Positions 15,604 to 23,231 of a stretch of DNA of 53,801 nucleotides are shown here, in pieces. The notes below the pieces were generated by a model. It was not told where the DNA came from, made no database searches, and saw only the letters and a list, made by a program, of their open reading frames with translations. Numbering within the stretch: position 1 is the first letter of the stretch; every line of letters begins with the position of its first letter. Both the position numbers and the translations under genes were made by a program. The DNA comes from JAEZFI01 sp044508215 (lineage in GTDB: Bacteria; Actinomycetota; Acidimicrobiia; Acidimicrobiales; Microtrichaceae), in the NCBI GenBank assembly GCA_044508215.1, contig JBIQID010000007.1, positions 1 to 53,801 of the forward strand, written 5' to 3'.

Positions 15604-16337
15604 GCGGGGCGCTGCCGGTCGCCCTCGTGGCCCCGGCCAAGCTGACGCTGTCGCTCCGGGTCGTGGGAGTCCGCGACGACGGGATGCACCTGATCGACGC
15701 CGAGATGGTCGCGCTCGACCTGTTCGACACGCTGTGGCTGCACCCCGGCTCCGGCCTCCGGGTCGACGGTCCCGCCGCACCGGAGGGTGGCCTCGGCGAC
15801 GACGACCTCGTGACCAGGGCGCTGCGCATGGCGGATCGGTCGGTGCGGGTCCACCTCCACAAGCGCATCCCGGCGGGAGCAGGCCTGGGCGGCGGATCAG
15901 CCGACGCCGCAGCGATCCTCCGGTGGGCCGGCTTCGAGGACCCGGTGAAGGCAGCGGAGCTGGGTGCCGACGTCGCCTTCTGCCTGGTCGGCGGCCGGGC
16001 GCGGGTGGGTGGCATCGGCGAGGTGGTCGAGCCGATGCCGTTCGAGCCGCGCACCCTGACCCTCCTGACCCCGCCCGTCCACTGCTCGACGCCGGCGGTC
16101 TACCGGCGCTGGGACGAGATGGGCGGACCCACCGATCCGTCGGGGAACGACCTCACTGCTGCGGCGCTCGACCTCCACCCGGAGCTCGCACGGTGGCGCG
16201 ACCTGCTGGCCGGCGCGACGGGTGAGGAGCCGCGCCTCGCAGGGAGCGGCTCGACGTGGTTCGTCCCCGGTGCCCACCGTGGTGACCGCATGACGGTCGC
16301 CAACACGGTGCCGGCCGGTTGGACGCCGGACAGCTGA
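15600..16337 (+). CDS. ispE: 4-diphosphocytidyl-2-C-methyl-D-erythritol kinase
   Basis: 245 residues, shorter than the usual 280-310. IspE phosphorylates CDP-methylerythritol in the MEP isoprenoid pathway. GHMP motifs seen: VAPAKLTLSLRVVGVRDDGMHLI (substrate site), the ATP loop PAGAGLGGGSADAAAILRW, and a C-terminal LAGSGSTWFVPG in the place of motif 3. Segments missing relative to longer homologues appear to lie between the N-terminal strand and the GHMP loop. The rsmA-ispE pairing is common in actinobacteria and supports the call. The next gene converges 17 bp downstream. Confidence 0.92.
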   Translation: MSGALPVALVAPAKLTLSLRVVGVRDDGMHLIDAEMVALDLFDTLWLHPGSGLRVDGPAAPEGGLGDDDLVTRALRMADRSVRVHLHKRIPAGAGLGGGSADAAAILRWAGFEDPVKAAELGADVAFCLVGGRARVGGIGEVVEPMPFEPRTLTLLTPPVHCSTPAVYRRWDEMGGPTDPSGNDLTAAALDLHPELARWRDLLAGATGEEPRLAGSGSTWFVPGAHRGDRMTVANTVPAGWTPDS

Positions 16338-16354
16338 GGGCGGGTTCGGAGGCG

Positions 16355-16456
16355 CTACTTGCCGCGAGCGCGGCGCTGGTGGCGAGTGCGGCGCAGCAGC
16401 TTGCGGTGCTTCTTCTTCCGCATCCGCTTCCTGCGCTTCTTGATCAGTGAACCCAT
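16355..16456 (-). CDS. Tiny ribosomal protein bS22 (AURKAIP1/COX24-domain protein)
   Basis: 33 residues, starting MGSLIKKRRKRM and continuing KKKHRKLLRRTRHQRR. This is nearly the textbook sequence of actinobacterial bS22, a small-subunit protein seen in mycobacterial ribosomes and annotated in databases as an AURKAIP1/COX24-domain protein. Over half the residues are Lys or Arg. ATG at 16456 has no Shine-Dalgarno; TATCGT lies 10 nt upstream. It converges on ispE with only 17 bp between stops. Confidence 0.9.
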   Translation of the reverse strand: MGSLIKKRRKRMRKKKHRKLLRRTRHQRRARGK

Positions 16457-16466
16457 GGCGAGGGGC

Positions 16467-16472
16467 ACGATA
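16467..16472 (-). promoter_or_regulatory. -10 hexamer of bS22
   Basis: TATCGT on the minus strand, 10 nt before the ATG at 16456. Confidence 0.4.
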
Positions 16473-16608
16473 GCGAGGGCTTCGCGACGGATGCGAACCG
16501 GGCCCCACCGAACCCCCGAGGCGGTGCGGGTCGCGGTCCCCGCGGCCCGATCTGCGTTCGCGTGCAGGCCGCCCGTATCCTTGTCGGGGTCGTGGCCCCT
16601 CCGGGGCG

Positions 16609-16614
16609 TAACCT
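16609..16614 (+). promoter_or_regulatory. Candidate -10 upstream of the second Wzz-like gene
   Basis: TAACCT in the 247-bp divergent intergenic region between bS22 and the gene at 16704. It would give a leader of about 80 nt. No -35 at good spacing was found, and nothing else was recognised in this intergenic stretch. Confidence 0.3.
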
Positions 16615-16703
16615 CAGGTGAGCGGTCACGGCGGTCGTTGCCATGGGGACGGCCGACGAACGCGGGACGATCCGGCTGCTGAGACGACGGGACACGAGAC
16701 CAC

Positions 16704-18041
16704 ATGACAGACGCCGGAGCACTTGCGGTCCTCACGGACCCCTCGCTGGTGGAGGAGAAGCCGTCCATCAGCTTCAACTTCCCCAAGCGCGTGTGGGCCT
16801 ACATCGGCGCCGCCGCGCTCGTGGTGGGCCTCCTCGCCATGGCCTGGACGTTCACGCTCTCCGAGCAGTTCGTCACGTCGCGCAGCTTCATCGTGACCAG
16901 CGGCGCCAACGCCCAGACCGACACCACCCTCGTCCGCTCCTTCATGGTGCTCCTCGAGTCGAACCAGTTCGCCACCGAGCTGAAGGGCCGTTCGGGCCTC
17001 GACCTGCCGGTCTCGACGATCGCCGGGATGATCTCGGTGGGCAACCCGGCCGAGTCGGCGATGCTCGAGGTCAAGGTGACCGCCCCCGACATCCGCACGG
17101 CTGACCGCATCAGCCAGGAGATCCAGCCGACGATCGAGGACGTCCTCGAGGCGAACCTCCAGAACCAGCCGATCGAGCAGCGGGTGCCCGGTCCGATCAT
17201 CCAGGAGCTCTTCACCCGCCCGATGCGCGAGGTGGTCTCGGTCCCGCCGTACATGGGCTTCATCGGTGGATCGATCCTCGGCTTCATCGTGGCCTTCGCC
17301 GTGGCCGCCTACCGCCAGTACCGCACGCCGGTGGTCGGGAGCGCCCGGGACGTGGGCGACGCCCTCGAGCTCCCGGTGCTCGCCCGGCTGCCCGCCATGG
17401 GCGAGGGGCGCGGCGCCAACCCACAGGACGCCGTCCTCGGCATGCTCTCCGCCATCGAGCGGCTGGGCGCCAAGGGCCCCATCCACCGGCTCGTCGTGGT
17501 GGGCCCCGAACCCGACCTCGAGCGCTCCAAGCTCGTGCTGGCCCTGGGCTGTGCGATCGCCCGCAACTTCGACCAGCCGGTCGCCCTCATCGACGGCGAC
17601 CTCGAGCACGGGTTCCTCACCAAGCTCATCGGCGCCTCCGACGAGCCCGGCCTGTCCGAGTGCCTCACCGGCGAGCTGCGGGTGGACCAGACCCTGCTCC
17701 GCCTCGAGAACGGACACACCCCGGCGCTCCTCGACGGGATGGTGCCCCCTTCGGGGATGATCCGCGTGATGCCGGCGGGGCTCAACCGGGGCGGCAGCCT
17801 CCTCCGCATGCGCTCCAGCCTCCACCAGGTGCTCGGGGCCCTCTCCGGCCGCTACGTGGTGGTGGTCGACGGGCCCCAGGTCCCGGGCGCCGTGCCGAGC
17901 ACCCAGCTGCTCTCCATGGCTGACGCCACCGTCGTGGTGGTGACGGAGGGATCGACCTCCCTCCGGGAGGCCCGCCTCACCGGCGAGGCCCTGCGGTCGT
18001 TCACGACCAACCCGGTCGGCGCGATCGTCCTCAAGCGGTGA
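16704..18041 (+). CDS. Wzz/CpsD-like polysaccharide biosynthesis protein with degenerate P-loop
   Basis: 445 residues. Membrane segment at about 30-50 (WAYIGAAALVVGLLAMAW), Wzz-like extracytoplasmic domain with SRSFIVTSG and LEVKVTAPDIRTADRIS, second membrane segment at about 182-202 (YMGFIGGSILGFIVAFAVAA), then a CpsD/ParA-like cytoplasmic domain. In that domain VALIDGDLEHGFLTKLIG keeps the Walker A' Asp, but the Walker A position reads VVVGPEPDLERSKLVLALG, with no GK[ST]. There is no terminal Tyr cluster, so kinase activity is doubtful. Same architecture as 12147-13607. Probably governs export or length of the polymer made by the neighbouring enzymes. Confidence 0.8.
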   Translation: MTDAGALAVLTDPSLVEEKPSISFNFPKRVWAYIGAAALVVGLLAMAWTFTLSEQFVTSRSFIVTSGANAQTDTTLVRSFMVLLESNQFATELKGRSGLDLPVSTIAGMISVGNPAESAMLEVKVTAPDIRTADRISQEIQPTIEDVLEANLQNQPIEQRVPGPIIQELFTRPMREVVSVPPYMGFIGGSILGFIVAFAVAAYRQYRTPVVGSARDVGDALELPVLARLPAMGEGRGANPQDAVLGMLSAIERLGAKGPIHRLVVVGPEPDLERSKLVLALGCAIARNFDQPVALIDGDLEHGFLTKLIGASDEPGLSECLTGELRVDQTLLRLENGHTPALLDGMVPPSGMIRVMPAGLNRGGSLLRMRSSLHQVLGALSGRYVVVVDGPQVPGAVPSTQLLSMADATVVVVTEGSTSLREARLTGEALRSFTTNPVGAIVLKR

Positions 18042-18065
18042 CCCCATGACAGGGGGTCCGCATCC

Positions 18066-18082
18066 CTACCCGGGGCGGGTAG
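18066..18082 (+). terminator. Hairpin after the second Wzz-like gene
   Basis: CTACCCG-GGG-CGGGTAG, a perfect 7-bp stem 24 nt past the stop codon at 18041. There is no U-tract; it could be a terminator or an operator. Confidence 0.35.
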
Positions 18083-18118
18083 ATGTTCCCGGTGGAGACG
18101 GCAGAGCGGCAGAACCTG

Positions 18119-18147
18119 TTGATGCACCTCGGACGCTGTGGTCAAAT
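18119..18147 (+). promoter_or_regulatory. Promoter of the sugar transferase-GT2 pair
   Basis: TTGATG (18119-18124), a 17-nt spacer, TCAAAT (18142-18147). The predicted start near 18154 leaves a leader of about 100 nt containing the hairpin CGAGCGGG / CCCGCTCG (18167-18190). Confidence 0.5.
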
Positions 18148-18255
18148 GGTCGGCGACTGGGAGGAACGAGCGGGACATGGGGCCCGCTCGGATCGCGGGG
18201 CATCCCGACGGGGCCGACGGCGGGTGGACCCGTTCACATCGACAGGGGCTGATAC

Positions 18256-19764
18256 ATGCTGGGATTCACCGCTGCGGAGTCGACGAGGTCACGTTCGACG
18301 CGAGCAGTGAAGCAGACCCAGGGAAGCGAGCCGACCCTTTCGGTCGTCGCCGACCGCCCGGCCGAGGTCAGCCTCCTCCGGCGGGTCGGCCGCCGGCCTG
18401 AGCGCGCCCCCCAGTCGCAGCGGCGGGCCATCGGGTCGCTCTCCGTCGTCGTCGGCATCTCCCTCGACGCCGCGGCCGTGCTCTTCTGGCTCCGCGTGGT
18501 CGTGGGCGAGCTCACCACCCGTGCCGCCGTCTTCTTCGGGGCGGTGTACGTCGTCTCCGCCCTCGCGCTGCTGATGCCCACCTACCGGCGGGGTCGCCTG
18601 GTGCCGCGCCCGGCGGAGCAGCTCGTCAGCATCAGCGCCCGGCTGGCCCTCGCGCCGGTCATCACGGCGATCCTGACCCTCACCACCGACTCTGCGATCC
18701 TGCAGTACCTCGAGATGCCCACCTACTCGGCGCTGGTCGGGGGCACGCTCGCCACGGTGATGGTCCTGCGGATCGTCATGTTCAAGTCCGTGCACGCCAT
18801 CCGCAGCCGGGGCTTCGACCTCGAGGACACCCTCATCGTGGGCGCCGGCCCGGTGGGCGTGCAGGTCGCCGAGGCGCTCGAGTCGAACCGAGAGTTCGGG
18901 CTCGCCCCGTTCGGCTTCCTCGACCGCTTCGACGAGGAGCCCCCGTACCCGATCATCGGTCGTCCCGAGCACCTGATCTCCGTGCTCGAGGAGACCGGCA
19001 TCCGCCACGTGGTGCTGGCGTTCGGTGCAGCCTCCGAGGAGGAGCTGGTGGGCTACGTGCGGCGGTGCTCGCTGCTGCCGGTGCAGTTCTACGCGGTGCC
19101 CCGCTTCTTCGAGCTGGGCGTGCCCAACGACCAGGTGGCACGAGAGGTCGACGGCTTCGCCCTGGTGCCGCTCCGCCGGCCCGGCCACGGCCACCAGATG
19201 TGGCCCGCCAAGCGTGCGTTCGACGTGGTGGTCGCCTCGTTCCTCCTGCTCCTCACCGCCCCGGTGATGGCGCTCTCCGCGCTGGCGGTCCGGCTGTCGA
19301 GCCGTGGTCCGATCCTCTTCCGACAGCTCCGGGTGGGCCGCGACGGCCGTCCGTTCGAGATCCTGAAGTTCCGCTCGATGCGGGTGAACGACGACTCGAA
19401 CACCCGCTGGAGCGTCGACGACGACGACCGGGTGACCGCTGTGGGTCGCTTCCTCCGCAAGTCGCACCTCGACGAGCTGCCGCAGATCATCAACGTCCTG
19501 AAGGGCGAGATGTCGATCGTCGGGCCACGTCCCGAGCGGCCCTACTTCGTCGAGCAGTTCACCGACGAGATCGACGGCTACGCCGAGCGGCACCGGGTCC
19601 CGGCAGGGATCACGGGCTGGGCGCAGGTCAACGGCTTCTGGGGCGACACGTCGATCGAGGCCCGGGTCCGGCTCGACAACCGGTACATCGAGAACTGGTC
19701 GCTGTGGCGTGACCTGGTGATCGCGCTGCGCACCATCCCGACCTTGCTGGGCAAGCGCAGGTGA
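18256..19764 (+). CDS. Polyprenyl-phosphate hexose-1-phosphate transferase (exopolysaccharide initiating enzyme)
   Basis: 502 residues. Four or so N-terminal membrane helices (about 55-180), a Rossmann-like CoA-binding-type domain (DTLIVGAGPVGVQVAEALES and GFLDRFDEEPPYPIIGRPE), then from about residue 315 the bacterial sugar transferase domain: KRAFDVVVASFLLLLTAPVM, PILFRQLRVGRDGRPFEILK, FRSMR, FLRKSHLDELPQIINVLKGE, MSIVGPRPERP and PAGITGWAQVNG. This enzyme class loads the first sugar phosphate on undecaprenyl phosphate in the membrane. ATG at 18256 has AGGGG about 8 nt upstream; the stop overlaps the GT2 gene (GTGA). Confidence 0.92.
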   Translation: MLGFTAAESTRSRSTRAVKQTQGSEPTLSVVADRPAEVSLLRRVGRRPERAPQSQRRAIGSLSVVVGISLDAAAVLFWLRVVVGELTTRAAVFFGAVYVVSALALLMPTYRRGRLVPRPAEQLVSISARLALAPVITAILTLTTDSAILQYLEMPTYSALVGGTLATVMVLRIVMFKSVHAIRSRGFDLEDTLIVGAGPVGVQVAEALESNREFGLAPFGFLDRFDEEPPYPIIGRPEHLISVLEETGIRHVVLAFGAASEEELVGYVRRCSLLPVQFYAVPRFFELGVPNDQVAREVDGFALVPLRRPGHGHQMWPAKRAFDVVVASFLLLLTAPVMALSALAVRLSSRGPILFRQLRVGRDGRPFEILKFRSMRVNDDSNTRWSVDDDDRVTAVGRFLRKSHLDELPQIINVLKGEMSIVGPRPERPYFVEQFTDEIDGYAERHRVPAGITGWAQVNGFWGDTSIEARVRLDNRYIENWSLWRDLVIALRTIPTLLGKRR

Positions 19765-20771
19765 GCGCGACCGCTGCGGCGGTCGAGGAGGCACTGCCGC
19801 TCGTCACCGTCGTCGTGCCCGCGCTCGACGAGGAGCGGTCGATCTCCGCGTGCCTCGACGCCCTGCTCGCCCAGACGCACCAGGCCCTCGAGATCCTCGT
19901 CGCCGACGGCGGCTCGACCGACCGCACCCGCGAGGTCGTCGAGGACTACGCCCGGCGGGACCCCCGGGTACGGCTGATCGACAACCCGCGGCGCACCCAG
20001 CCGGCCGCGCTGAACACGGCGTGGCCGGTGGCAGCGGGGGAGTACATGGTCCGGATGGACGCCCACGCCACCGTGGCGCCCACCTACGTCGAGGACGTCG
20101 TCGCCCACCTGAGCACCGGCAGCTACGGCGGCGTCGGCGGCCGCAAGGACGCCGTCGGGTTCACGCCCACCGGCCGGGCGATCGCAGCGGTCCTCGGTTC
20201 GCCGTTCGGCGTCGGCAACTCGGCGTACCACCACGCCACCCGGGCCCAGACGGTCGACCACGTACCGTTCGGGGCGTACCCGATCGACGTCATCCGGGAG
20301 CTGGGCGGGTGGGACGAGTCCACGCCGGTCAACGAGGACTACGAGTTCGACCTCCGTGTCCGCAAGAGCGGTCGTGAGCTGCTCTTGGACCCCCGTCTCG
20401 TGATCGCGTGGGAGGGCCGGCAGACGATCCGTTCGTTCGCCCGGCAGTACCGGCGCTACGGCCGCGGCAAGTCGAAGGTGGTCCGCAAGAGCCCCGAGGC
20501 CACGGCGATCCGCCACCTCGCCGCCCCCGCCGTGGTCGCCGCGCTGGCGGTGGCCCTGGTGGTGGCCCCCTGGCGGCCACGCTGGGCGCTCGCGCTGGTC
20601 GCCCCGTACCTGGGCGTGCTGGCGGTGGGGACCGCCTCGATCGCCGTGAAGCTGCCCTCGGCCGAGGAGCGGCGGGCCGTCCTCCCGGCGCTCGCCTCGA
20701 TGCACCTGTGCTGGGGCCTGGGGTTCTGGGAGGGGCTCCTCGGCGCCGAAGTGGTCCAGCGACCCCGCTGA
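19761..20771 (+). CDS. Glycosyltransferase family 2 (ExoA-like)
   Basis: 336 residues. GT-A fold: VTVVVPALDEERSISACLDA, VADGGSTDRTREVV, the metal-binding DxD-like RMDAHATVAPTYVEDVV and the acceptor-site GGWDESTPVNEDYEFDLRVR. Two or three hydrophobic segments follow at the C-terminus (about 245-320). The layout is like ExoA of succinoglycan synthesis, which extends the lipid-linked intermediate after the initiating transferase. GTG at 19761 overlaps the upstream stop. The tRNA-Gln gene follows after 35 bp. Confidence 0.9.
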   Translation: MSATAAAVEEALPLVTVVVPALDEERSISACLDALLAQTHQALEILVADGGSTDRTREVVEDYARRDPRVRLIDNPRRTQPAALNTAWPVAAGEYMVRMDAHATVAPTYVEDVVAHLSTGSYGGVGGRKDAVGFTPTGRAIAAVLGSPFGVGNSAYHHATRAQTVDHVPFGAYPIDVIRELGGWDESTPVNEDYEFDLRVRKSGRELLLDPRLVIAWEGRQTIRSFARQYRRYGRGKSKVVRKSPEATAIRHLAAPAVVAALAVALVVAPWRPRWALALVAPYLGVLAVGTASIAVKLPSAEERRAVLPALASMHLCWGLGFWEGLLGAEVVQRPR

Positions 20772-20790
20772 CCGCCGCCCGACGACCCTG

Positions 20791-20796
20791 TAGCGT
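20791..20796 (+). promoter_or_regulatory. -10 hexamer of tRNA-Gln
   Basis: TAGCGT, 10 nt before the mature tRNA 5' end. It anchors the reading of the same hexamer elsewhere in the window as a true -10. Confidence 0.6.
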
Positions 20797-20806
20797 GGGC
20801 CCGCGA

Positions 20807-20882
20807 TCGCGGGTAGTTCAATTGGCAGAACGCTGGACTTTGGATCCGGAGGCTGCAGGTTCGATCCCTGCCCCGCGAGCCA
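20807..20882 (+). tRNA. tRNA-Gln (anticodon UUG)
   Basis: Full cloverleaf: acceptor TCGCGGG pairs with CCCGCGA; the U1-A72 pair is typical of tRNA-Gln. D-stem GTTC/GAAC. Anticodon arm CTGGA-CTTTGGA-TCCGG with TTG in the loop. T-arm GCAGG-TTCGATC-CCTGC. Discriminator G, and the CCA end is encoded. Confidence 0.97.
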
Positions 20883-20909
20883 GTCCCGACGGATCCCCCG
20901 AGGAGCAGG

Positions 20910-22025
20910 ATGACCGCTTCCCCCAGCCCGCTCGCCGCCGTGGTGCTCGCCGCCGGGGAGGGCTCCCGGATGAAGTCGGAGCGCCCCAAGCCGCTGCACT
21001 TCCTCTGTGGCCGCCCGATGCTGATGTACGTCCTCGACTCGCTGCGGCTGGTGCAGCCCGAGCTGGCCGTCATCGTGGTGGGGCACAAGGCCGAGCGCGT
21101 CACGAAGAAGATCTCCGACACCGAGACCGGCCTGCGGCTGGAGTTCGTGGAGCAGCGCGTCCAGCGCGGCACCGGCGACGCCGCGATGGTCGGCCTCGTC
21201 GGCCTCCCCGAGGAGAACGACGACACCGACGTGGTGGTGCTGCCGGGCGACACCCCGTTGCTGCAACCGGAGTCGATCGCGGCGCTCGTCGAACAGCACC
21301 GGGCCACGGGCGCAGCGGCAACGATGCTGACCGCGCGCCTCTCCGACCCAACCGGCTACGGGCGGATCGTGCGGGGCCGTGACGACCGCGTGGTGCGCGT
21401 CGTCGAGCAGACCGACGCCACCGCCGAGGAGCTGGAGATCGACGAGGTGAACACGTCGATCTACGTCTTCCGCCGATCGCTGCTCGCCCCAGCGCTCCGT
21501 CGCCTCGAGCCGGACAACGCCCAGGGCGAGTACTACCTGACCGACGTGGTCGAGGTGCTCGCCGGAGCTGGGCACCTCGTGGGAACGCTCGTGGCGCCCG
21601 ACGCCCTCGAGACCTCCGGCGTGAACGATCGCCTGCAGCTCGCGTCCGCGGAGGCGGAGCTGCGCCGCCGGACCAACGAGCGCCTCCTCCGGTCGGGCGT
21701 GACGATGCTCGACCCGCAGAACACGTACGTCGACACCACCGTCACCGTCGGGCGGGACGTGACCCTCTTCCCTGGGACGATCCTGCAGGGAGACACGGTG
21801 ATCGGCGACGGCAGCGAGATCGGACCCGACACCCGCCTCGTGGACTGCTCCGTGGGCTCCGGTTCCGTGGTCGAGACCACCACCGCCCGACAGGCGACCG
21901 TCGGGGACCGCTGCCACGTCGGCCCCTTCGCCGCCCTGGTGGCGGGGGAGAAGATCCCCGACGATGTCGTGACGGGGCCGTTCTACACTGCTCGCGCCGA
22001 TTCATCGGCCTCGCCCGACTCGTAG
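20910..22025 (+). CDS. glmU: N-acetylglucosamine-1-phosphate uridyltransferase domain of GlmU (acetyltransferase half missing)
   Basis: 371 residues; bifunctional GlmU has 450-490. The uridyltransferase domain is complete: VVLAAGEGSRMKSERPKPLH, VQRGTGDAAMVG, VVLPGDTPLLQP, TGYGRIVR, EVNTSIYVFR and EYYLTDVVEVLAGAGH. The left-handed beta-helix begins (NTYVDTTVTVGRDVTLFPGT) but stops right after CHVGPFAAL. The later helix coils that carry the acetyl-CoA site and catalytic His are absent. prs starts 12 bp after the stop, so no displaced second half can fit there. It would make UDP-GlcNAc from GlcNAc-1-P but not acetylate GlcN-1-P. Gene order glmU-prs is ancestral. GAGGAGCAGG precedes the ATG. Confidence 0.92.
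   Translation: MTASPSPLAAVVLAAGEGSRMKSERPKPLHFLCGRPMLMYVLDSLRLVQPELAVIVVGHKAERVTKKISDTETGLRLEFVEQRVQRGTGDAAMVGLVGLPEENDDTDVVVLPGDTPLLQPESIAALVEQHRATGAAATMLTARLSDPTGYGRIVRGRDDRVVRVVEQTDATAEELEIDEVNTSIYVFRRSLLAPALRRLEPDNAQGEYYLTDVVEVLAGAGHLVGTLVAPDALETSGVNDRLQLASAEAELRRRTNERLLRSGVTMLDPQNTYVDTTVTVGRDVTLFPGTILQGDTVIGDGSEIGPDTRLVDCSVGSGSVVETTTARQATVGDRCHVGPFAALVAGEKIPDDVVTGPFYTARADSSASPDS
21984..21989 (+). promoter_or_regulatory. Possible internal -10 before prs
   Basis: TACACT inside the last codons of glmU, 48 nt before the prs start. The -35 is unclear. It could give prs extra transcription. Confidence 0.25.
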
Positions 22026-22037
22026 GGGACGTCCTCG

Positions 22038-23018
22038 ATGGAACTCATCACCCGAAAGCGCCTGCACCTCGTCGCGGGTCGCGTGAACCGTCCGCTGGCC
22101 GAGGAGGTGGCGTCTCGGCTCGAGGTCGGGCTGGGCGACGTGAACATCGCACAGTTCGCGAACGGCGAGCTGCACTGCCGGTTCGGCGAGTCCATCCGTG
22201 GGGCCGACGTCTTCATCTTCCAGGGCCACTGCTCGGTCGACGGCATCTCGGTGAACGACGCCATCATGGAGCAGCTGATCATGGTCGACGCCGCCCGGCG
22301 AGCCTCGGCCAAGCGCATCACGGTCGTGGCCCCGTTCTTCGGCTACGGGCGCCAGGACCGGAAGGCCGAGGGGCGCGAGCCGATCACGGCCAAGCTCATC
22401 GCCAACCTGTTCTCCGCGGCAGGCGCCAAGCGCCTGGTGTCGGTCGACCTGCACTCCGGGCAGATCCAAGGCTTCTTCGACGGCCCGGTCGACCACCTCA
22501 CCGCCATGCCCGTGCTGGTCGACTGGATGTCCAAGCTGGGCGACGACCTCGTGGTCGTGTCGCCGGATGCCGGCCGGGTGAAGGTCGCCGAGCGGTACGC
22601 GAACCAGCTGCACGCCGACATCGCCATCGTCCACAAGCGGCGGATGCGCGGCCAGAAGAACGCGGTGGAGGCGAAGGACGTCGTCGGTGAGGTCGCCGGG
22701 CGCACGTGCGTGCTGATCGACGACATGATCGACACCGCCGGGACGATCGTCGCCGCCGCCGACCAGCTGGTGGAGAAGGGCGCGGCGCACGTGTACGCCG
22801 CCTGCACCCACGGCGTGTTCTCGGGCCCGGCGATCGACCGCCTCAAGAACTCGGTGCTCGAGAAGGTCGTGATCACCGACACGCTCCCGCTGTCGGAGGA
22901 GAAGCAGATCGACAAGATCGAGGTGCTCTCCGCTGCGGGCATCATCGCCGACGCCATCGACGCGGTGTTCGAGGACACGTCGGTGTCGGAGATCTTCGGC
23001 GGCCAGAACCAGAGCTGA
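22038..23018 (+). CDS. prs: Ribose-phosphate pyrophosphokinase
   Basis: 326 residues. Makes PRPP from ribose-5-phosphate and ATP for nucleotide, His and Trp synthesis and, in actinobacteria, for arabinan precursors. Class I motifs: FANGELHCRFGESIRG, FFGYGRQDRKAEGREPI (flexible loop and ATP site), VDLHSGQIQGFFDGPVDHL and the PRPP loop VLIDDMIDTAGTI. Start ATG at 22038 follows glmU by 12 bp. Hairpins downstream (23107-23158) could end the glmU-prs transcript. Confidence 0.97.
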   Translation: MELITRKRLHLVAGRVNRPLAEEVASRLEVGLGDVNIAQFANGELHCRFGESIRGADVFIFQGHCSVDGISVNDAIMEQLIMVDAARRASAKRITVVAPFFGYGRQDRKAEGREPITAKLIANLFSAAGAKRLVSVDLHSGQIQGFFDGPVDHLTAMPVLVDWMSKLGDDLVVVSPDAGRVKVAERYANQLHADIAIVHKRRMRGQKNAVEAKDVVGEVAGRTCVLIDDMIDTAGTIVAAADQLVEKGAAHVYAACTHGVFSGPAIDRLKNSVLEKVVITDTLPLSEEKQIDKIEVLSAAGIIADAIDAVFEDTSVSEIFGGQNQS

Positions 23019-23106
23019 CGTTCCCGACTGGCTCGGGCCAGCTCCGGCTCAGGTTCGCTCGCTGGCGCTCGCTTCTTCGTCCTTCGCTACCCGAGCCTCG
23101 TACGTC

Positions 23107-23158
23107 ACGCGGTCTGACCGCGTCCGGCGCGAACCAACCCTGTCTGGCCCTTCGGGCC
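23107..23158 (+). terminator. Two hairpins after prs
   Basis: ACGCGGT-CTG-ACCGCGT (23107-23123) and GGCCC-TTC-GGGCC (23146-23158) lie in the 213-bp gap after prs. The preceding 70 bp is GC-rich with repeated CGCTCGCTGGCGCTCGC-type sequence and no gene. Together they look like transcription-ending structure without U-tracts. Confidence 0.45.
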
Positions 23159-23231
23159 TCCGACCTTCGGCCCACCGGGGCGGGGGGAACGCCCATCAAC
23201 GGGCCGCGCCCAGGGGTCGATCGCCTCGGGC

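Noticed and set aside
20910..22025. GlmU truncation as a frameshift
   Set aside because: Only 12 bp separate the stop from prs, and no beta-helix coding sequence appears in another frame, so the missing half is absent rather than shifted.
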